Source of the DNA: Nocardioidaceae bacterium
Lineage (GTDB): Bacteria > Actinomycetota > Actinomycetes > Propionibacteriales > Nocardioidaceae
Direction: 5' to 3'
NCBI GenBank assembly: GCA_030447805.1
Contig: JAUJOE010000003.1
Location: forward strand, 107,652 to 171,651
Length of the DNA: 64,000 bases
This document shows, one piece after another, positions 1 to 8,817 of the stretch (position 1 is its first letter; each line of letters starts with the position of its first letter). The notes beneath the pieces are model-generated. The model was not told the origin of the DNA. It was given only the letters and a program-made list of their open reading frames with translations, and made no database searches. A program made the translations under genes and the position numbers.

Positions 1-68
1 TCAAGACGCTCTTGGAGACCGGCGAAATGCTCACCACTCCAGGATCGCTCATGTACAGCCAGAGCTGA
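1..68 (+). CDS. C-terminal tail of an unidentified protein (5' end outside window)
   Basis: The window opens inside a reading frame on the plus strand (first full codon at base 3) that runs 21 codons to a TGA at 66-68. The visible residues include LLETGEMLTTPG. That is too little to name a family. The frame has no stop up to the window edge, which fits the end of a real gene, but a chance open stretch of this length cannot be excluded. Confidence 0.3.
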   Translation, partial: KTLLETGEMLTTPGSLMYSQS

Positions 69-305
69 GCGACCCCGCCCGTCGACCCAGACGCCTCGCA
101 CGTCGGCCGTCGCGCCTACGGCCGGGACTGCTCGAGAAGGGTCGGCCAGCACAGTTTCCAAGCAGCCTGCTCGAAATAACGAGAACGTGAGAACAGCCGA
201 GCTGGGATATTGGCGGGCAGGTCTCGTGGCGTGCCCAGGCCGGAGCCGGGTTACCGATGTGCGGAAGTCGCTCGCTATGACAGCGGAGGATGGCACGATC
301 AGCAT

Positions 306-680
306 ATGAGAATGATGGACCGTTCAGGAGACGTGTCTGCGCGTACGAGGTGGCGCGAGGCGTGGGGGCTGGCGGGGCTCGCTCTAGTCGCTGTGCTCGT
401 CGCCCTCGTGGCGGCACTTAACGACTTCGCCACGGTGACCGGTCGGGAGGCACTGGGACGGGTGATGTTCGGGTACCCGCTCAATTGGCTCGCTCAGAAT
501 CAAACGACCCTGGACCCGCCGTTCCCGGCGACGGTCTCACCTGCCTCCCCGTGGGAGAACCCGACCAGCGTAGCGTTTGGCCCGCTTCTCGTTGATGTCC
601 TGGCCGTGTACGGGTTGCTCCTCGTGGGCTGGTTCGTCGGTCGCTCGGCCTTTCGCGACGTGAGAACATCTGCCCCGTAG
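306..680 (+). CDS. Small membrane protein of unknown function
   Basis: This 124-residue protein has two hydrophobic segments: residues about 20-42 (ending VAVLVALVAAL) and about 93-113 (containing VYGLLLVGWFVG). Between them lies a polar loop of about 50 residues rich in Pro, Asn and Thr, including PLNWLAQNQTTLDPPFP, which is probably outside the cell. I chose the ATG at 306 over the upstream ATG at 210 because the 32 extra residues are low-complexity and hydrophilic and a GGAGGA lies at 285-290, although that spacing is long. I recognise no family. It stands alone, with non-coding sequence on both sides. Confidence 0.5.
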   Translation: MRMMDRSGDVSARTRWREAWGLAGLALVAVLVALVAALNDFATVTGREALGRVMFGYPLNWLAQNQTTLDPPFPATVSPASPWENPTSVAFGPLLVDVLAVYGLLLVGWFVGRSAFRDVRTSAP

Positions 681-878
681 GCGGCTCCTTAGCCTCTCGA
701 CGAACGTCCCATGTGCCGCTGGTCGCCGCGAAGAAACCAAGCGCGAAACGACGCCGAGTAGTTTCGCGGCTGGCAAGGCAGGCCAGATGTCTACCGACTT
801 TGGCTCCGATGAGCGAGTGAGCCCGACGCTGTGAGCAATCCCGTTGCGCGCGTGAGGAGCCTCAGCAACGCTCGACCC

Positions 879-1427
879 ATGGAGTTCTTCTGCTACCACC
901 GCGATCGCCCCGGATCGACGCCGCTGCGTAGCCAGATGGTGGAGCGGCATTGGTCGTACATGGATCAGTTTGCCTCGACGATGGTCGCCCGCGGTCCTAC
1001 CTTCACCAAGGACGGCACTCTGACCGGCAGCGTTCACATCCTCGATCTGCCAGATCCCACCGCTGCCCGCACCTTTGCCTTCGAGGAGCCCGGTTACCAG
1101 GTTGGTGCCTACCGCGACGTGCTGCTTCGACGGTGGCACAACTCCCTGGGTCGAACGATGTGGGGCTTCCGTGGTGGCCGGCCTGGCAACAACCGCTATC
1201 TCGTCCTCGGCTTCACGTTGGAACCAGCAGGGGACACCGCCGAACTACCGCTCCGCGACGAGCTGATTGCCAGTGGGCCGCTCTTGTCCGACGACGGTTC
1301 CTTGGTGCTCGCGGCGGCAGTTCTGCTGGAGGCGCCCGAGGCGGACAGCGCGGGCAAAGTCCTCGCCGCTGATCGATACGCCGGAATCGAGGTGCATCAG
1401 TGGCGGTTCGGTGGGCGACCAAAGTAA
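879..1427 (+). CDS. Tandem YCII-domain protein
   Basis: The protein of about 182 residues holds two YCII-type (dimeric alpha-beta barrel) repeats. The first starts MEFFCYHRDRPGS and carries the typical RGPTFTKDGTLTGSVHILDL and AFEEPGYQVGAYRDV segments. The second starts RYLVLGFTLE and contains LIASGPLLSDDG. YCII domains occur in small enzymes or ligand-binding proteins of mostly unknown substrate, so no reaction is claimed. The ATG at 879 begins exactly at the first domain; a GTG at 831 would add 16 residues with no family support. It is probably transcribed alone. Confidence 0.7.
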   Translation: MEFFCYHRDRPGSTPLRSQMVERHWSYMDQFASTMVARGPTFTKDGTLTGSVHILDLPDPTAARTFAFEEPGYQVGAYRDVLLRRWHNSLGRTMWGFRGGRPGNNRYLVLGFTLEPAGDTAELPLRDELIASGPLLSDDGSLVLAAAVLLEAPEADSAGKVLAADRYAGIEVHQWRFGGRPK

Positions 1428-1514
1428 GACGGGCCGCCGACATGGGCGCCCGATCATGCCGCCGTCCTTAGGCGCTTATGCAGATGAGCGGTCAGGCTCA
1501 CTCGCGCATGCCTG

Positions 1515-1891
1515 ATGATGTCAGGGGTGCTCACGCCCGAGGTCGCCGTCTTCGGCGATCCAGTCACGGAAGCTCTTGCTCGCACCCGCGCCGCGGATCT
1601 TGTCGGCATGTACTTCGTCGGCTCTGTGGCCCTGAGCGGGTATGTCCCGGCGAGAGCGATATCGATATAGCCGCTTTATCGAGCGCCCCACTTACCGATC
1701 CGGCGAGGCTATCGGTGGCGTCAGCCATCGTTGAGGTGAGTGCGGCCTGCCCAGCCCGCGGCCTGGAGTTCATTCTCTTCCGCCGCGAAATCGCGGGCTC
1801 AGGTCCGGCAGGTGCCGACTTCGAGGTCAATGTCAACGGCGCGGACCCGGAGCATCGGGAGCCACGTCGAGTGCCCGATGTGTTCTCGTAG
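1515..1891 (+). pseudogene. Relic of an aminoglycoside-adenylyltransferase-like nucleotidyltransferase
   Basis: Two frames together spell the start of an AadA-type nucleotidyltransferase. From ATG 1515 one frame reads to YFVGSVALSGYVP. The +2 frame then continues GESDIDIAALSSAP, the classic G-S then D-x-D nucleotidyl-transfer motif, and later GLEFILFRREIA. The switch is at about 1647-1651, where one G of an expected GGG is missing. After FEVNVNGADPEHRE the similarity fades and the frame stops at 1891, so the C-terminal half of the usual roughly 260-residue protein is absent. The frameshift alone could be a sequencing error; the truncation argues for a true relic. No substrate can be assigned. 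Confidence 0.6.
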
Positions 1892-2011
1892 GTGGGGAAC
1901 GCCTACCCGGTTGAGGGTCGCTTCCCATCAGGGTCCGTTGCCTCGGAGCCCCGAGACGGCGAAGGCACTCCTGACTCGCGTTTCCGCAGTTCAGGAGGCC
2001 TTGCACCTGGG

Positions 2012-2084
2012 TAGCCCCGACGGGATTCGAACCCGCGCTACCGCCTTGAGAGGGCGGCGTGCTAGGCCACTACACAACGGGGCC
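2012..2084 (-). tRNA. tRNA-Glu (anticodon CUC)
   Basis: A 73-nt cloverleaf. The acceptor stem GGCCCCG pairs with CGGGGCU, with the first pair G1-U72. The anticodon stem CCGCC/GGCGG encloses loop CUCUCAA with anticodon CUC. The T-arm is GCGGGTTCGAATCCCGT, and the discriminator base is A. The 3' CCA is not encoded. It lies 45 nt downstream of tRNA-Gln on the same strand and is probably co-transcribed with it. Confidence 0.95.
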
Positions 2085-2129
2085 AGTGAGCGGACGCGAC
2101 TGTATCGGATTGAGCCCGTCGTCGCATCG

Positions 2130-2201
2130 CTGGGGTACTAGGACTCGAACCTAGACTAACTGGACCAGAACCAGTCGGGCTGCCAATTACCCCATACCCC
2201 A
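2130..2201 (-). tRNA. tRNA-Gln (anticodon CUG)
   Basis: A 72-nt cloverleaf with acceptor UGGGGUA paired to UACCCCA, anticodon stem GACUGG/CCAGU enclosing UUCUGGU (anticodon CUG), T-arm CTAGGTTCGAGTCCTAG, discriminator G and no encoded CCA. The U1-A72 first pair is the identity feature that bacterial GatCAB amidotransferases use to recognise tRNA-Gln. This matches the gatCAB genes 10 kb upstream on the same strand. Confidence 0.95.
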
Positions 2202-2433
2202 TGGGTATCGGCGCCCCGCTCGGACGCCGACGCCCGACGATACCGGAGGCGAGTGACGGGTTCCAAAGCGCCGCCGTGGCGAACTCGATGCGGTCTTGGC
2301 TGCCGTGTAAACGAAAGGCTTGAGTCCGATCTAGCGCGAACTGCTTGCCCGCGCTATGGCTGGCTGGCGGGGCACCGCTGGTAGCGGATCAGTTGGCCGG
2401 CCGCCGAGCGCCGCGGCGAGAGGCGCGCGACAG

Positions 2434-2468
2434 GTAAACAAAGTGTCACCTGGTGGGACTTTCTTTAC
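2434..2468. repeat. Imperfect inverted repeat; possible terminator after the VanW gene
   Basis: The left arm GTAAACAAAGTGTCACC faces a right arm whose complement is GTAAAGAAAGTCCCACC, giving a stem of about 17 bp with three mismatches and almost no loop. It lies 65 nt past the VanW stop codon on the minus strand. No U-run follows on either strand, so a bidirectional terminator or a small dispersed palindrome are both possible. The rest of the gene-free stretch 2202-2532 shows nothing else I can name. Confidence 0.45.
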
Positions 2469-2532
2469 ACGTCGCGTCGTGGTGACTGGAGGCGGTTGGC
2501 AAAGCCGGGACCATCGGGGTTTGGCCCAAGAG

Positions 2533-3444
2533 TTAGGCAACCGTCGAATCGGCGTCTGAGACAAGGGTCTGGATCTCCACGCCCTGCGGCACGTACTTCG
2601 TCATCGCGCAGTTCCTGCGGACGAGTTCCGCTCCCGCGCGGACGCCGGTGGCCCCGATGACGGACCGCCATATCTCGTTGGCCCGGAAGTAGCTCCCGTC
2701 CAGCCGATAGAAGCACTCGTTGGCCCCGTACACCTGGTATCTCGGCTGTGGCCGATCAGCCCGCAGCTCACCCTCGAGGTTGCGCTCCCCAACGTTGACG
2801 CGCAGCTGGAACGTCGTATCGGTGTCGTTGCGAAACTGCAGGTCGACGTAGTTGTAGACGATGCTGCAGCCGGTGCCCCACGGCAGCACGCGATCGTTGT
2901 CGGGGAACGGGTCGTAGGAGTGCTCGGAGCGGTCGGTCACTGTCAGGTCGCTGTGCAGCACCATCCAGTGCAACAGGTTGGCCAGCTGGCAGATACCGCC
3001 TCCGACGCCCGGCACGACGTCTCCGTTGGACAGCCGCATCCCGTCGAGGTATCCACGGCGTCGGGTGCAGTTGCCCACCACCTTGTTGAACGAGAAGGTC
3101 TCTCCCGGCTTGATCAGCAAGCCGTCGACGCGTCCGGCCGCCAGCATCAGGTTGGTGACCTTGTTGTGCTGCAGATACATCTCGGAGTCCCCGAGCTGCC
3201 GCAGCAACAGGGACTTGTGCGCTATCACGAGCAGCGGCAGGTCGTCGTACGTCGTGTCGCTCGCCCAGCGGGCATCGGAGCGGACCCAGGCGAGCCGGCG
3301 ACGTGCTCGGTTGACTGCCACCGCCACCGGGTAGAGCCACGGATGCCGCTGGGAGAGCCGCTGTTTGCGGGCGGCCAGCTGGCGCATGCGAGCCAGGTCA
3401 GGGCGCGGTGGCTCGACCTGGCTCTGTGTTCGCTCGCTGGTCAA
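2533..3444 (-). CDS. VanW family protein
   Basis: A 303-residue protein with the VanW family core: KPGETFSFNKVVGNCTRRRG at about 111-130, then GDVVPGVGGGICQLANLLHW at about 141-160, the glycine-rich and Cys-containing signature of the family. VanW proteins accompany some vancomycin-resistance clusters but are widespread in Gram-positive bacteria, and their biochemical role is unknown. There is no clear signal peptide; the N-terminus is very basic. The frame opens with TTG at 3444; an ATG at 3387 (MRQLAARKQRL) is a plausible alternative start. It follows the CPBP protease gene after about 70 nt. Confidence 0.85.
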   Translation of the reverse strand: MTSERTQSQVEPPRPDLARMRQLAARKQRLSQRHPWLYPVAVAVNRARRRLAWVRSDARWASDTTYDDLPLLVIAHKSLLLRQLGDSEMYLQHNKVTNLMLAAGRVDGLLIKPGETFSFNKVVGNCTRRRGYLDGMRLSNGDVVPGVGGGICQLANLLHWMVLHSDLTVTDRSEHSYDPFPDNDRVLPWGTGCSIVYNYVDLQFRNDTDTTFQLRVNVGERNLEGELRADRPQPRYQVYGANECFYRLDGSYFRANEIWRSVIGATGVRAGAELVRRNCAMTKYVPQGVEIQTLVSDADSTVA

Positions 3445-3514
3445 CCCGCGTCACCTCTACCTGCAGACTGGCCCATACCGGTCAGACGCACAAGAGCGCC
3501 CGTTCAGTTGCCCG

Positions 3515-4396
3515 TCAGTTGTACGCCGCTCGGCGCCGTGCGACGGCGAGCAGCCACGGTACGACGATGGCAAGCAGCACCGCGTCGACGATCAGCGGCA
3601 GCCAGGAGACCTGTTGCGGGTCGAGGGCGTCGTCGACGGTGCCCAGCAGGCCAGTAGGTACAAGTACGGCGATGTTCTTGACCGTGTGGACGGCGATGCT
3701 CGCCTCGAGCCCACCGGTCTTGACGGCCAGGAACGCCAACGCGACGCCCAGCAGCAGCCGGTCGGCGAACAGCTGCGGGTCGAACTGGAGGTGGGCGACC
3801 GCGAAGAGCAGACCGCTCAGCCCGCAGCACACGCTCACCGGCAACCGGGTAGAGCCGAGCCCCTGCAGCAGCAGCCCCCGGAACACGTACTCCTCCCCCG
3901 CTGCCTGCAGCGGCGTGGTCAGCACGACGACGACCAGGAACGCCCATACCGAGAGGTCGAGCGGCCCCTTGCGGGTCGCGATGGCGCCGGCAGTGCCCAC
4001 GAGGAGCAGCAGCGACCACACAGCGAGCGCGATTGCGGTGCACGTGAGCAGCCACCGCCAGCGCAGACCCGGCTTGACCGACGACAGCCAGCGGGGGCGG
4101 ACGCCGTACAACACTCGGGCGAGAACGGCGGCGAGACCGATGAGCGCGGCCAAGCCAAGGTTGAGGCCGAGCATCTCACCGGCGTTGACGCCGTTGGAGA
4201 TGTCGAAGTCGAAGTCGCGGAAACCGAGCAGGTGGGCGCCGGCGAACACTCCCGCGAAGGCAAGCAGCGGCAGGACGAGCAGGCCGGCGACGCTGCCGAC
4301 GACCGCGACGGCCAGTCGCCACAGTGCGCCACCCGTGGGGGCGAGGGCCCGCAGGTACGGCGTCCCTGGGAGCGGTGTGCGCGGCGCCGTTGTCAC
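3515..4396 (-). CDS. CPBP family intramembrane metalloprotease
   Basis: A 293-residue polytopic membrane protein with about eight hydrophobic segments. The glutamate-glutamate motif AAGEEYVFRGLLLQGLG (about residues 164-180) is the zinc-binding EExxxR signature of CPBP (Abi/CAAX-protease-like) intramembrane peptidases. Downstream segments supply the conserved histidines: FAVAHLQF and ASIAVHTVKNI. Family members process prenylated or membrane peptides, or confer bacteriocin self-immunity; the substrate here is unknown. It follows gltX by 48 nt on the same strand, so it may be the second gene of that transcript. Confidence 0.85.
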   Translation of the reverse strand: MTTAPRTPLPGTPYLRALAPTGGALWRLAVAVVGSVAGLLVLPLLAFAGVFAGAHLLGFRDFDFDISNGVNAGEMLGLNLGLAALIGLAAVLARVLYGVRPRWLSSVKPGLRWRWLLTCTAIALAVWSLLLLVGTAGAIATRKGPLDLSVWAFLVVVVLTTPLQAAGEEYVFRGLLLQGLGSTRLPVSVCCGLSGLLFAVAHLQFDPQLFADRLLLGVALAFLAVKTGGLEASIAVHTVKNIAVLVPTGLLGTVDDALDPQQVSWLPLIVDAVLLAIVVPWLLAVARRRAAYN

Positions 4397-4444
4397 TGCG
4401 CTGCCATCACTGGTGCTGCCGTCACTGCACTGTTGTCTGCGCTG

Positions 4445-5953
4445 TCACTGGGCGGCGGCGCCCAGTCGTTTCAGGGACCGCTGGCGCCCGAGCAGCTCCA
4501 GTGACTCGAACAGCGGCGGGGAGATGCGGCGCGCGGTGACCGCAACGCGGACCGGCCCGAAGGCGTTGCGCGGCTTCAGTCCCATGCCGTCGACCAGCGC
4601 CGCGCGCAACGCCGCCTCGATCGAGGCGGTGTCCCATCCCTCGAGCTGGCTCAGTGCGTCGTACGACGCTTGGACGACGGTTTTGCCGTCGTCGGTCAGC
4701 ATCTTGGACGCGTCGTCTGGGTCGAGCGCGAACTTCTCCTCGGGCACGAAGAGGAAGCCGAGCATGTCGACAGCCTCGCCCAAGGTGGTGCTGCGTTCCT
4801 GCACCAGCGGAGCCGCCGCGATAAGCATCGCTTCATCTTCCGCATCGACCGGGTCGGCCAAGAGTCCCGCCCGCTGCAGGTAGGGCACCAGCCGGGCGGC
4901 GAGATCGGCCGCGGGAAGCGCTCGCAGGTGTGCGGCGTTGATCGCCTCGCACTTCTTCAGGTCGAATCGTGCGGGGTTGGGGTTGACGCGCCGGATGTCG
5001 AAGGCGGCGACCATCTCCTGCATCGTGAAGACGTCGCGGTCCTCGGCGATGCCCCAGCCGAGCAAGGCCAGGTAGTTGAGCAGGCCCTCAGGCAGGAAGC
5101 CGCGCTCGATGTACTCAGCCAGGCCGGAGCCTTTGTCGCGCTTGGAGAGCTTCCTGGTGCCCTCCCCCACGACGACTGGCAGATGCCCAAAGCGGGGCGG
5201 GCCTGAACCGATGCCCAGCCGCGACAGCGCGGCGTACAGCGCGATCTGACGAGGCGTCGACGACAGCAGGTCCTCACCCCGCAGCACGTGGGTGATCTGC
5301 ATGAGCGCGTCGTCGACGGGGTTGACCAGCGTGTAGAGCGGATGACCGGTGGCGCGCACCAGCACGTAGTCGGGCACGTGCTCGGCCTGGAACGTGATGT
5401 CGCCTCGGACCAGGTCGCGGAACGTGATCGTCTCGTCGGGCATCCGGAACCGCAGCACCGGCTTGCGGCCCTCGGCCTGGTACGCCGCCGCCTGCTCGTC
5501 GGTCAGCGAACGGCAGTGGCCGTCGTACCCCGATGTGCGACCCTCGGCGCGTGCTGCGTCACGCCGCTCGTCGAGCTCAGTCTGTGAGCAGTAGCAGTCG
5601 TATGCCGCACCGGCGTCATGCAGCCGGGCGGCGATGCCGGCGTAGATGTCGAGCCGCTGCGACTGCACGTACGGCGCGAAGGGTCCGCCCACCTCGGGCC
5701 CCTCGTCCCAGTCGATCCCCAGCCAGTGCAGCGAATCCAGCACAGACGCCACACCGGTCTCGGTGTTGCGCGCCTCGTCGGTGTCCTCGATGCGCAACAC
5801 CAGCGTGCCGCCGAAGTGGCGGGCGAAGGCCCAGTTGAAGAGCCCGCTGCGCACGCTGCCCACGTGCAGGGAACCGGTCGGGGACGGGGGGAAACGCAAC
5901 CGCACCTGATCTGGTGCGAGATCACCGAGCACGTCCGTGGCAGCCTCAGTCAC
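4445..5953 (-). CDS. gltX: Glutamyl-tRNA synthetase (GluRS)
   Basis: This class I aminoacyl-tRNA synthetase charges tRNA-Glu with glutamate. It is 502 residues long. The HIGH-type signature [20 protein letters not shown] lies at about 21-40 and the KMSKS-type loop [10 protein letters not shown] at about 256-265, followed by the helical anticodon-binding C-terminus. The start is GTG at 5953, overlapping the stop of the upstream FAH-family gene by 8 nt (GTGACTGA), so translation is coupled. Because gatCAB and tRNA-Gln lie nearby, the enzyme is probably the non-discriminating type that also makes Glu-tRNA-Gln. That last point is inference. Confidence 0.97.
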   Translation of the reverse strand: MTEAATDVLGDLAPDQVRLRFPPSPTGSLHVGSVRSGLFNWAFARHFGGTLVLRIEDTDEARNTETGVASVLDSLHWLGIDWDEGPEVGGPFAPYVQSQRLDIYAGIAARLHDAGAAYDCYCSQTELDERRDAARAEGRTSGYDGHCRSLTDEQAAAYQAEGRKPVLRFRMPDETITFRDLVRGDITFQAEHVPDYVLVRATGHPLYTLVNPVDDALMQITHVLRGEDLLSSTPRQIALYAALSRLGIGSGPPRFGHLPVVVGEGTRKLSKRDKGSGLAEYIERGFLPEGLLNYLALLGWGIAEDRDVFTMQEMVAAFDIRRVNPNPARFDLKKCEAINAAHLRALPAADLAARLVPYLQRAGLLADPVDAEDEAMLIAAAPLVQERSTTLGEAVDMLGFLFVPEEKFALDPDDASKMLTDDGKTVVQASYDALSQLEGWDTASIEAALRAALVDGMGLKPRNAFGPVRVAVTARRISPPLFESLELLGRQRSLKRLGAAAQ

Positions 5954-6725
5954 GGGCGACCACCCGGTTGGTCAAGGTGCCGATGCCGTCGACTGTGACC
6001 GACACGTCGTCGCCGGGCTGCATCGGGCCGACACCCTCCGGCGTACCGGTCAGCACCACGTCACCGGGAAGCAGGGTCATGAACGACGTCACGTGGGCCA
6101 GGATCGCCGCAACGTCGTGCAGCATCAAGCTCGTGCTTGCCGACTGCTTACGCTCACCGTTCAGGTCGGTCGTCACGGTCAGGTCGGAGGGGTCTAGGTC
6201 GGTCTCGATCCACGGGCCGAGCGGGCAGAACGAGTCAAAGCCCTTCGCGCGCGCCCACTGGCCGTCGGTCCGCTGCAGATCTCGGGCGGTGACGTCGTTG
6301 CCGACGGTGTAGCCGTAGATGACCTCGTCGGCGCGCTCCAATGGGAGGTCGCGGCAGATGCGGCCGATGACCACGGCGAGCTCCCCCTCAAAATGCACGT
6401 CAGAGCTCTGCGCCGGGTAGACGATCGGGTCGAACGGTCCGATCACCGAGGTGTTGGGCTTGAGGAACACCAGCGGCTCGGCGGGCGGCTCGTTCCCCAG
6501 CTCGGCGGCGTGGGCGGCATAGTTGCGCCCGATGCCCACCACCTTGCTGCGGGGGATGACGGGGGCGAGCAGGCGTACGTCGTCCAGCGGGAACTGCTCA
6601 CCGGTCAGCTCGACGCCGCTGTAGAGCGGGTCACCGACGACCGAGGCGACGATCTGGTCGCCGTCGCTGCCGCCGACAACGCCGTACGTCGGCTCGTCGC
6701 CGACCGTGAACCGCGCAATTCTCAC
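5946..6725 (-). CDS. Fumarylacetoacetate hydrolase (FAH) family protein
   Basis: A 259-residue FAH-domain protein. Family signatures are [17 protein letters not shown], then [14 protein letters not shown], the metal-binding [14 protein letters not shown] (acidic Glu ligands), the [13 protein letters not shown] segment, and [15 protein letters not shown] near the C-terminus. Relatives are acylpyruvases, oxaloacetate decarboxylases or catechol-pathway hydrolases; the substrate cannot be read here. The true start is GTG at 6725 (VRIARFTVG), because a longer upstream frame has no family similarity. It is divergent from the glycosylase-like gene by 48 nt and translationally coupled to gltX. Confidence 0.9.
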   Translation of the reverse strand: MRIARFTVGDEPTYGVVGGSDGDQIVASVVGDPLYSGVELTGEQFPLDDVRLLAPVIPRSKVVGIGRNYAAHAAELGNEPPAEPLVFLKPNTSVIGPFDPIVYPAQSSDVHFEGELAVVIGRICRDLPLERADEVIYGYTVGNDVTARDLQRTDGQWARAKGFDSFCPLGPWIETDLDPSDLTVTTDLNGERKQSASTSLMLHDVAAILAHVTSFMTLLPGDVVLTGTPEGVGPMQPGDDVSVTVDGIGTLTNRVVARD

Positions 6726-6773
6726 AGCCGCCCACCCTACCGGCGGGGCGCGCCGCTCTACGCTGTGACCGTG

Positions 6774-7625
6774 ATGGACGCCGGCACCTGGCACGCCAGG
6801 AAGAGCCGCCACGAGGAGCGGGTGGACGCCTGGATCGGACCTCACCTGGACCGTCGCGGCCGCGGACTGTCGCATCCGGTCGAGGACTTCCTGTTCACCT
6901 ACTACTCCTACCGCCCGGCGGCACTGCGCCGCTGGCATCCGGGTCTGGGGGTGACGCTGTCCGGGGCAGGAGTCGAGGCGTTCCGGGCGGTCAAGGGGTA
7001 CGTCGTCGAAGGTAGCCGCGCTTGGGTAGACCCGCGACAGGTGGCTGGGCGCCGCTCCGAGGTGGCGGGGATCAGGGACCTGCTGCGCGCCACGCAGAGC
7101 CGACCGCTGGCGCTGCGGTGCTTCGGCATGCACGAGTGGGCGATGGTGCACCAGCAGCCGGCTGACGAGGTGCGGCACAGCGCCTTTCCGCTGCGCCTCG
7201 GCGTCGAGGGCACCGCTGAGGTGGTGAGCTCCCACCGGATCAGCTGCACCCATTACGACGCGTTCCGCTTCTTCACCGCGGCAGCGCGCCCGCTCAACGC
7301 CGTACAACCACGTCGGGAGACCCGAGTGCGCAACGAGCAGCCGGGCTGTCTGCACGTGTCGATGGACTGCTACAAGTGGGCGTACAAGCTTGCCCCGTTC
7401 ACCTCCGCTGAGCTGGTCGCCGACTGCTTTGAGCTGGCTCGGGAGGTCCGGGTCACCGACATGCGTGCGGCGCCGTACGACCTGACCGAGCTCGGCGTCG
7501 AGCCGCTGCTGATCGAGACAGCGGCCGGCAAGGCTGAGTACGTCGCCCTGCAGCGCGAGTTCGCCGCTCGAGCCGGCGGGTTGCGTAACGGCCTGCTCAG
7601 CGTTTGCGACGACGCCTTGGCCTAG
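6774..7625 (+). CDS. Actinobacterial protein annotated in relatives as 3-methyladenine DNA glycosylase
   Basis: A 283-residue soluble protein conserved in actinobacteria beside gltX/ilvE genes, where databases usually call it 3-methyladenine DNA glycosylase. Recognisable stretches are [32 protein letters not shown] and [19 protein letters not shown] see no helix-hairpin-helix or other verified glycosylase motif, so the name is by family convention only. The ATG at 6774 follows two in-frame GTGs (6765, 6771) that are also possible. Its stop and that of the convergent ilvE share the palindrome CTAG at 7622-7625. Confidence 0.65.
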   Translation: MDAGTWHARKSRHEERVDAWIGPHLDRRGRGLSHPVEDFLFTYYSYRPAALRRWHPGLGVTLSGAGVEAFRAVKGYVVEGSRAWVDPRQVAGRRSEVAGIRDLLRATQSRPLALRCFGMHEWAMVHQQPADEVRHSAFPLRLGVEGTAEVVSSHRISCTHYDAFRFFTAAARPLNAVQPRRETRVRNEQPGCLHVSMDCYKWAYKLAPFTSAELVADCFELAREVRVTDMRAAPYDLTELGVEPLLIETAAGKAEYVALQREFAARAGGLRNGLLSVCDDALA

Positions 7626-8707
7626 CGGAGGCGGCGCATCCAGCCGTGGGTGTCCGGCGTCCGTCCGTACTGGATGTCGATGAGGTGTTGGCGCAGCGTT
7701 GTCGTCACCGGGCCGGCTTCAGCCCCAGCCGACACCGAGCCGCCTCGCCACTTCAAGGTGTCGATGGGGGTGACAAGTGCGGCGGTGCCGCAGGCGAAGA
7801 CCTCGGCGACATCACCGTTGACGAGCCCGTCGCGCCACTCATCGATGGTGACCCGCCGCTCCTCAACCCGATGGCCAAGCTCACGTGCCAGGTCGATAAC
7901 GGAGGCCCGGGTCACGCCTTCGAGGATCGACCCCGTGAGCTCTGGTGTGACGAGGGTGCCATCGGCGTACACGAGAAACAGGTTCATGCCGCCAAGCTCC
8001 TCGACGACCGCCCTCTCGACCGCGTCGAGGAACACCACCTGGTCGCAACCAGCAGCGATGGCTTCCTGCTGCGGTAGCAGGCTGGCTGCGTAGTTGCCGC
8101 CGCACTTGGCGGCGCCGGTGCCACCTGGCGCAGCCCGACTGTGCTCCTCGCTGAGCCAGATCGTCACCGGCTTGAATCCGCCGCGGAAGTAGGGTCCGGC
8201 CGGGGATGCGATCACTGCGAACGTGACGTGCATTGCCGGACGTACGCCGAGAAACACCTCCGAGGCGAACATGAACGGCCGCAGGTAGAGCGACCGCTCC
8301 TCCCCCGACGGAACCCAGTCCGCGTCGGTCGACACCAGCGCCTCGATCGCGGCGATGAAGTCAGTCTCCGGCAGCAGCGGCAGCGCCATCCGCTCGGCCG
8401 AGCGCTGGAACCGCGCCGCGTTTACCTCCGGACGGAACGCCCAAATCGACCCGTCGGCATGTCGATAGGCCTTCAGCCCCTCGAAGATCTGTTGGGCGTA
8501 ATGCAGAACCGAACACGCCGGATCGACGGTGAACGGACCGTACGGCCGGACGGCTGAGTCGTGCCAACCCTGGTCCGGTGTCCACGTCGAGGTGAACATG
8601 TGGTCGCTGAAGTGCACTCCGAACCCGGGGTCCTGCAGAATCTGCGCTCGGCGGGCCGGATCGGTCCCCCTGGCTGGCTCCAGGGAGATCTGAGGTGACA
8701 TCGTCAT
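7622..8707 (-). CDS. ilvE: Branched-chain amino-acid aminotransferase
   Basis: A PLP-dependent class IV aminotransferase for the last step of Leu, Ile and Val synthesis. It is 361 residues long. Diagnostic stretches are [20 protein letters not shown] at about 66-85, the catalytic lysine in [30 protein letters not shown], and the cofactor phosphate-binding [12 protein letters not shown] near the C-terminus. It starts ATG at 8707; the second ATG at 8701 is equally possible. It is convergent with the glycosylase-like gene, sharing the CTAG at the stops, and lies downstream of serA with a 48-nt palindromic repeat in the gap. Confidence 0.95.
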   Translation of the reverse strand: MTMSPQISLEPARGTDPARRAQILQDPGFGVHFSDHMFTSTWTPDQGWHDSAVRPYGPFTVDPACSVLHYAQQIFEGLKAYRHADGSIWAFRPEVNAARFQRSAERMALPLLPETDFIAAIEALVSTDADWVPSGEERSLYLRPFMFASEVFLGVRPAMHVTFAVIASPAGPYFRGGFKPVTIWLSEEHSRAAPGGTGAAKCGGNYAASLLPQQEAIAAGCDQVVFLDAVERAVVEELGGMNLFLVYADGTLVTPELTGSILEGVTRASVIDLARELGHRVEERRVTIDEWRDGLVNGDVAEVFACGTAALVTPIDTLKWRGGSVSAGAEAGPVTTTLRQHLIDIQYGRTPDTHGWMRRLR

Positions 8708-8751
8708 GGCGTCACGCTAGCCGACGCCCACCCTGGCGTCGGCAGCCTCCG

Positions 8752-8799
8752 ACTTGTCAGTCCCTACTGCCGCCATGGGTTCACTACCTTCTGACAACT
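8752..8799. repeat. 48-nt dispersed palindromic repeat, copy 1
   Basis: The ends ACTTGTCAG and CTGACAACT form a 9-bp inverted repeat with one mismatch. Read on the minus strand the interior AAGGTAGTGAACCCATGG closely matches AACGTAGTGGACCTATAG of the copy at 63069-63116, which is also exactly 48 nt long. It sits between serA and ilvE, downstream of serA. Confidence 0.7.
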
Positions 8800-8817
8800 C
8801 TCGGGGGTGGGCGACCG

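Noticed and set aside
2356..2559. Short ORF on the plus strand through the 2.43-kb hairpin
   Set aside because: It reads similarly on both strands because of the inverted repeat and has no recognisable domain or ribosome-binding site.
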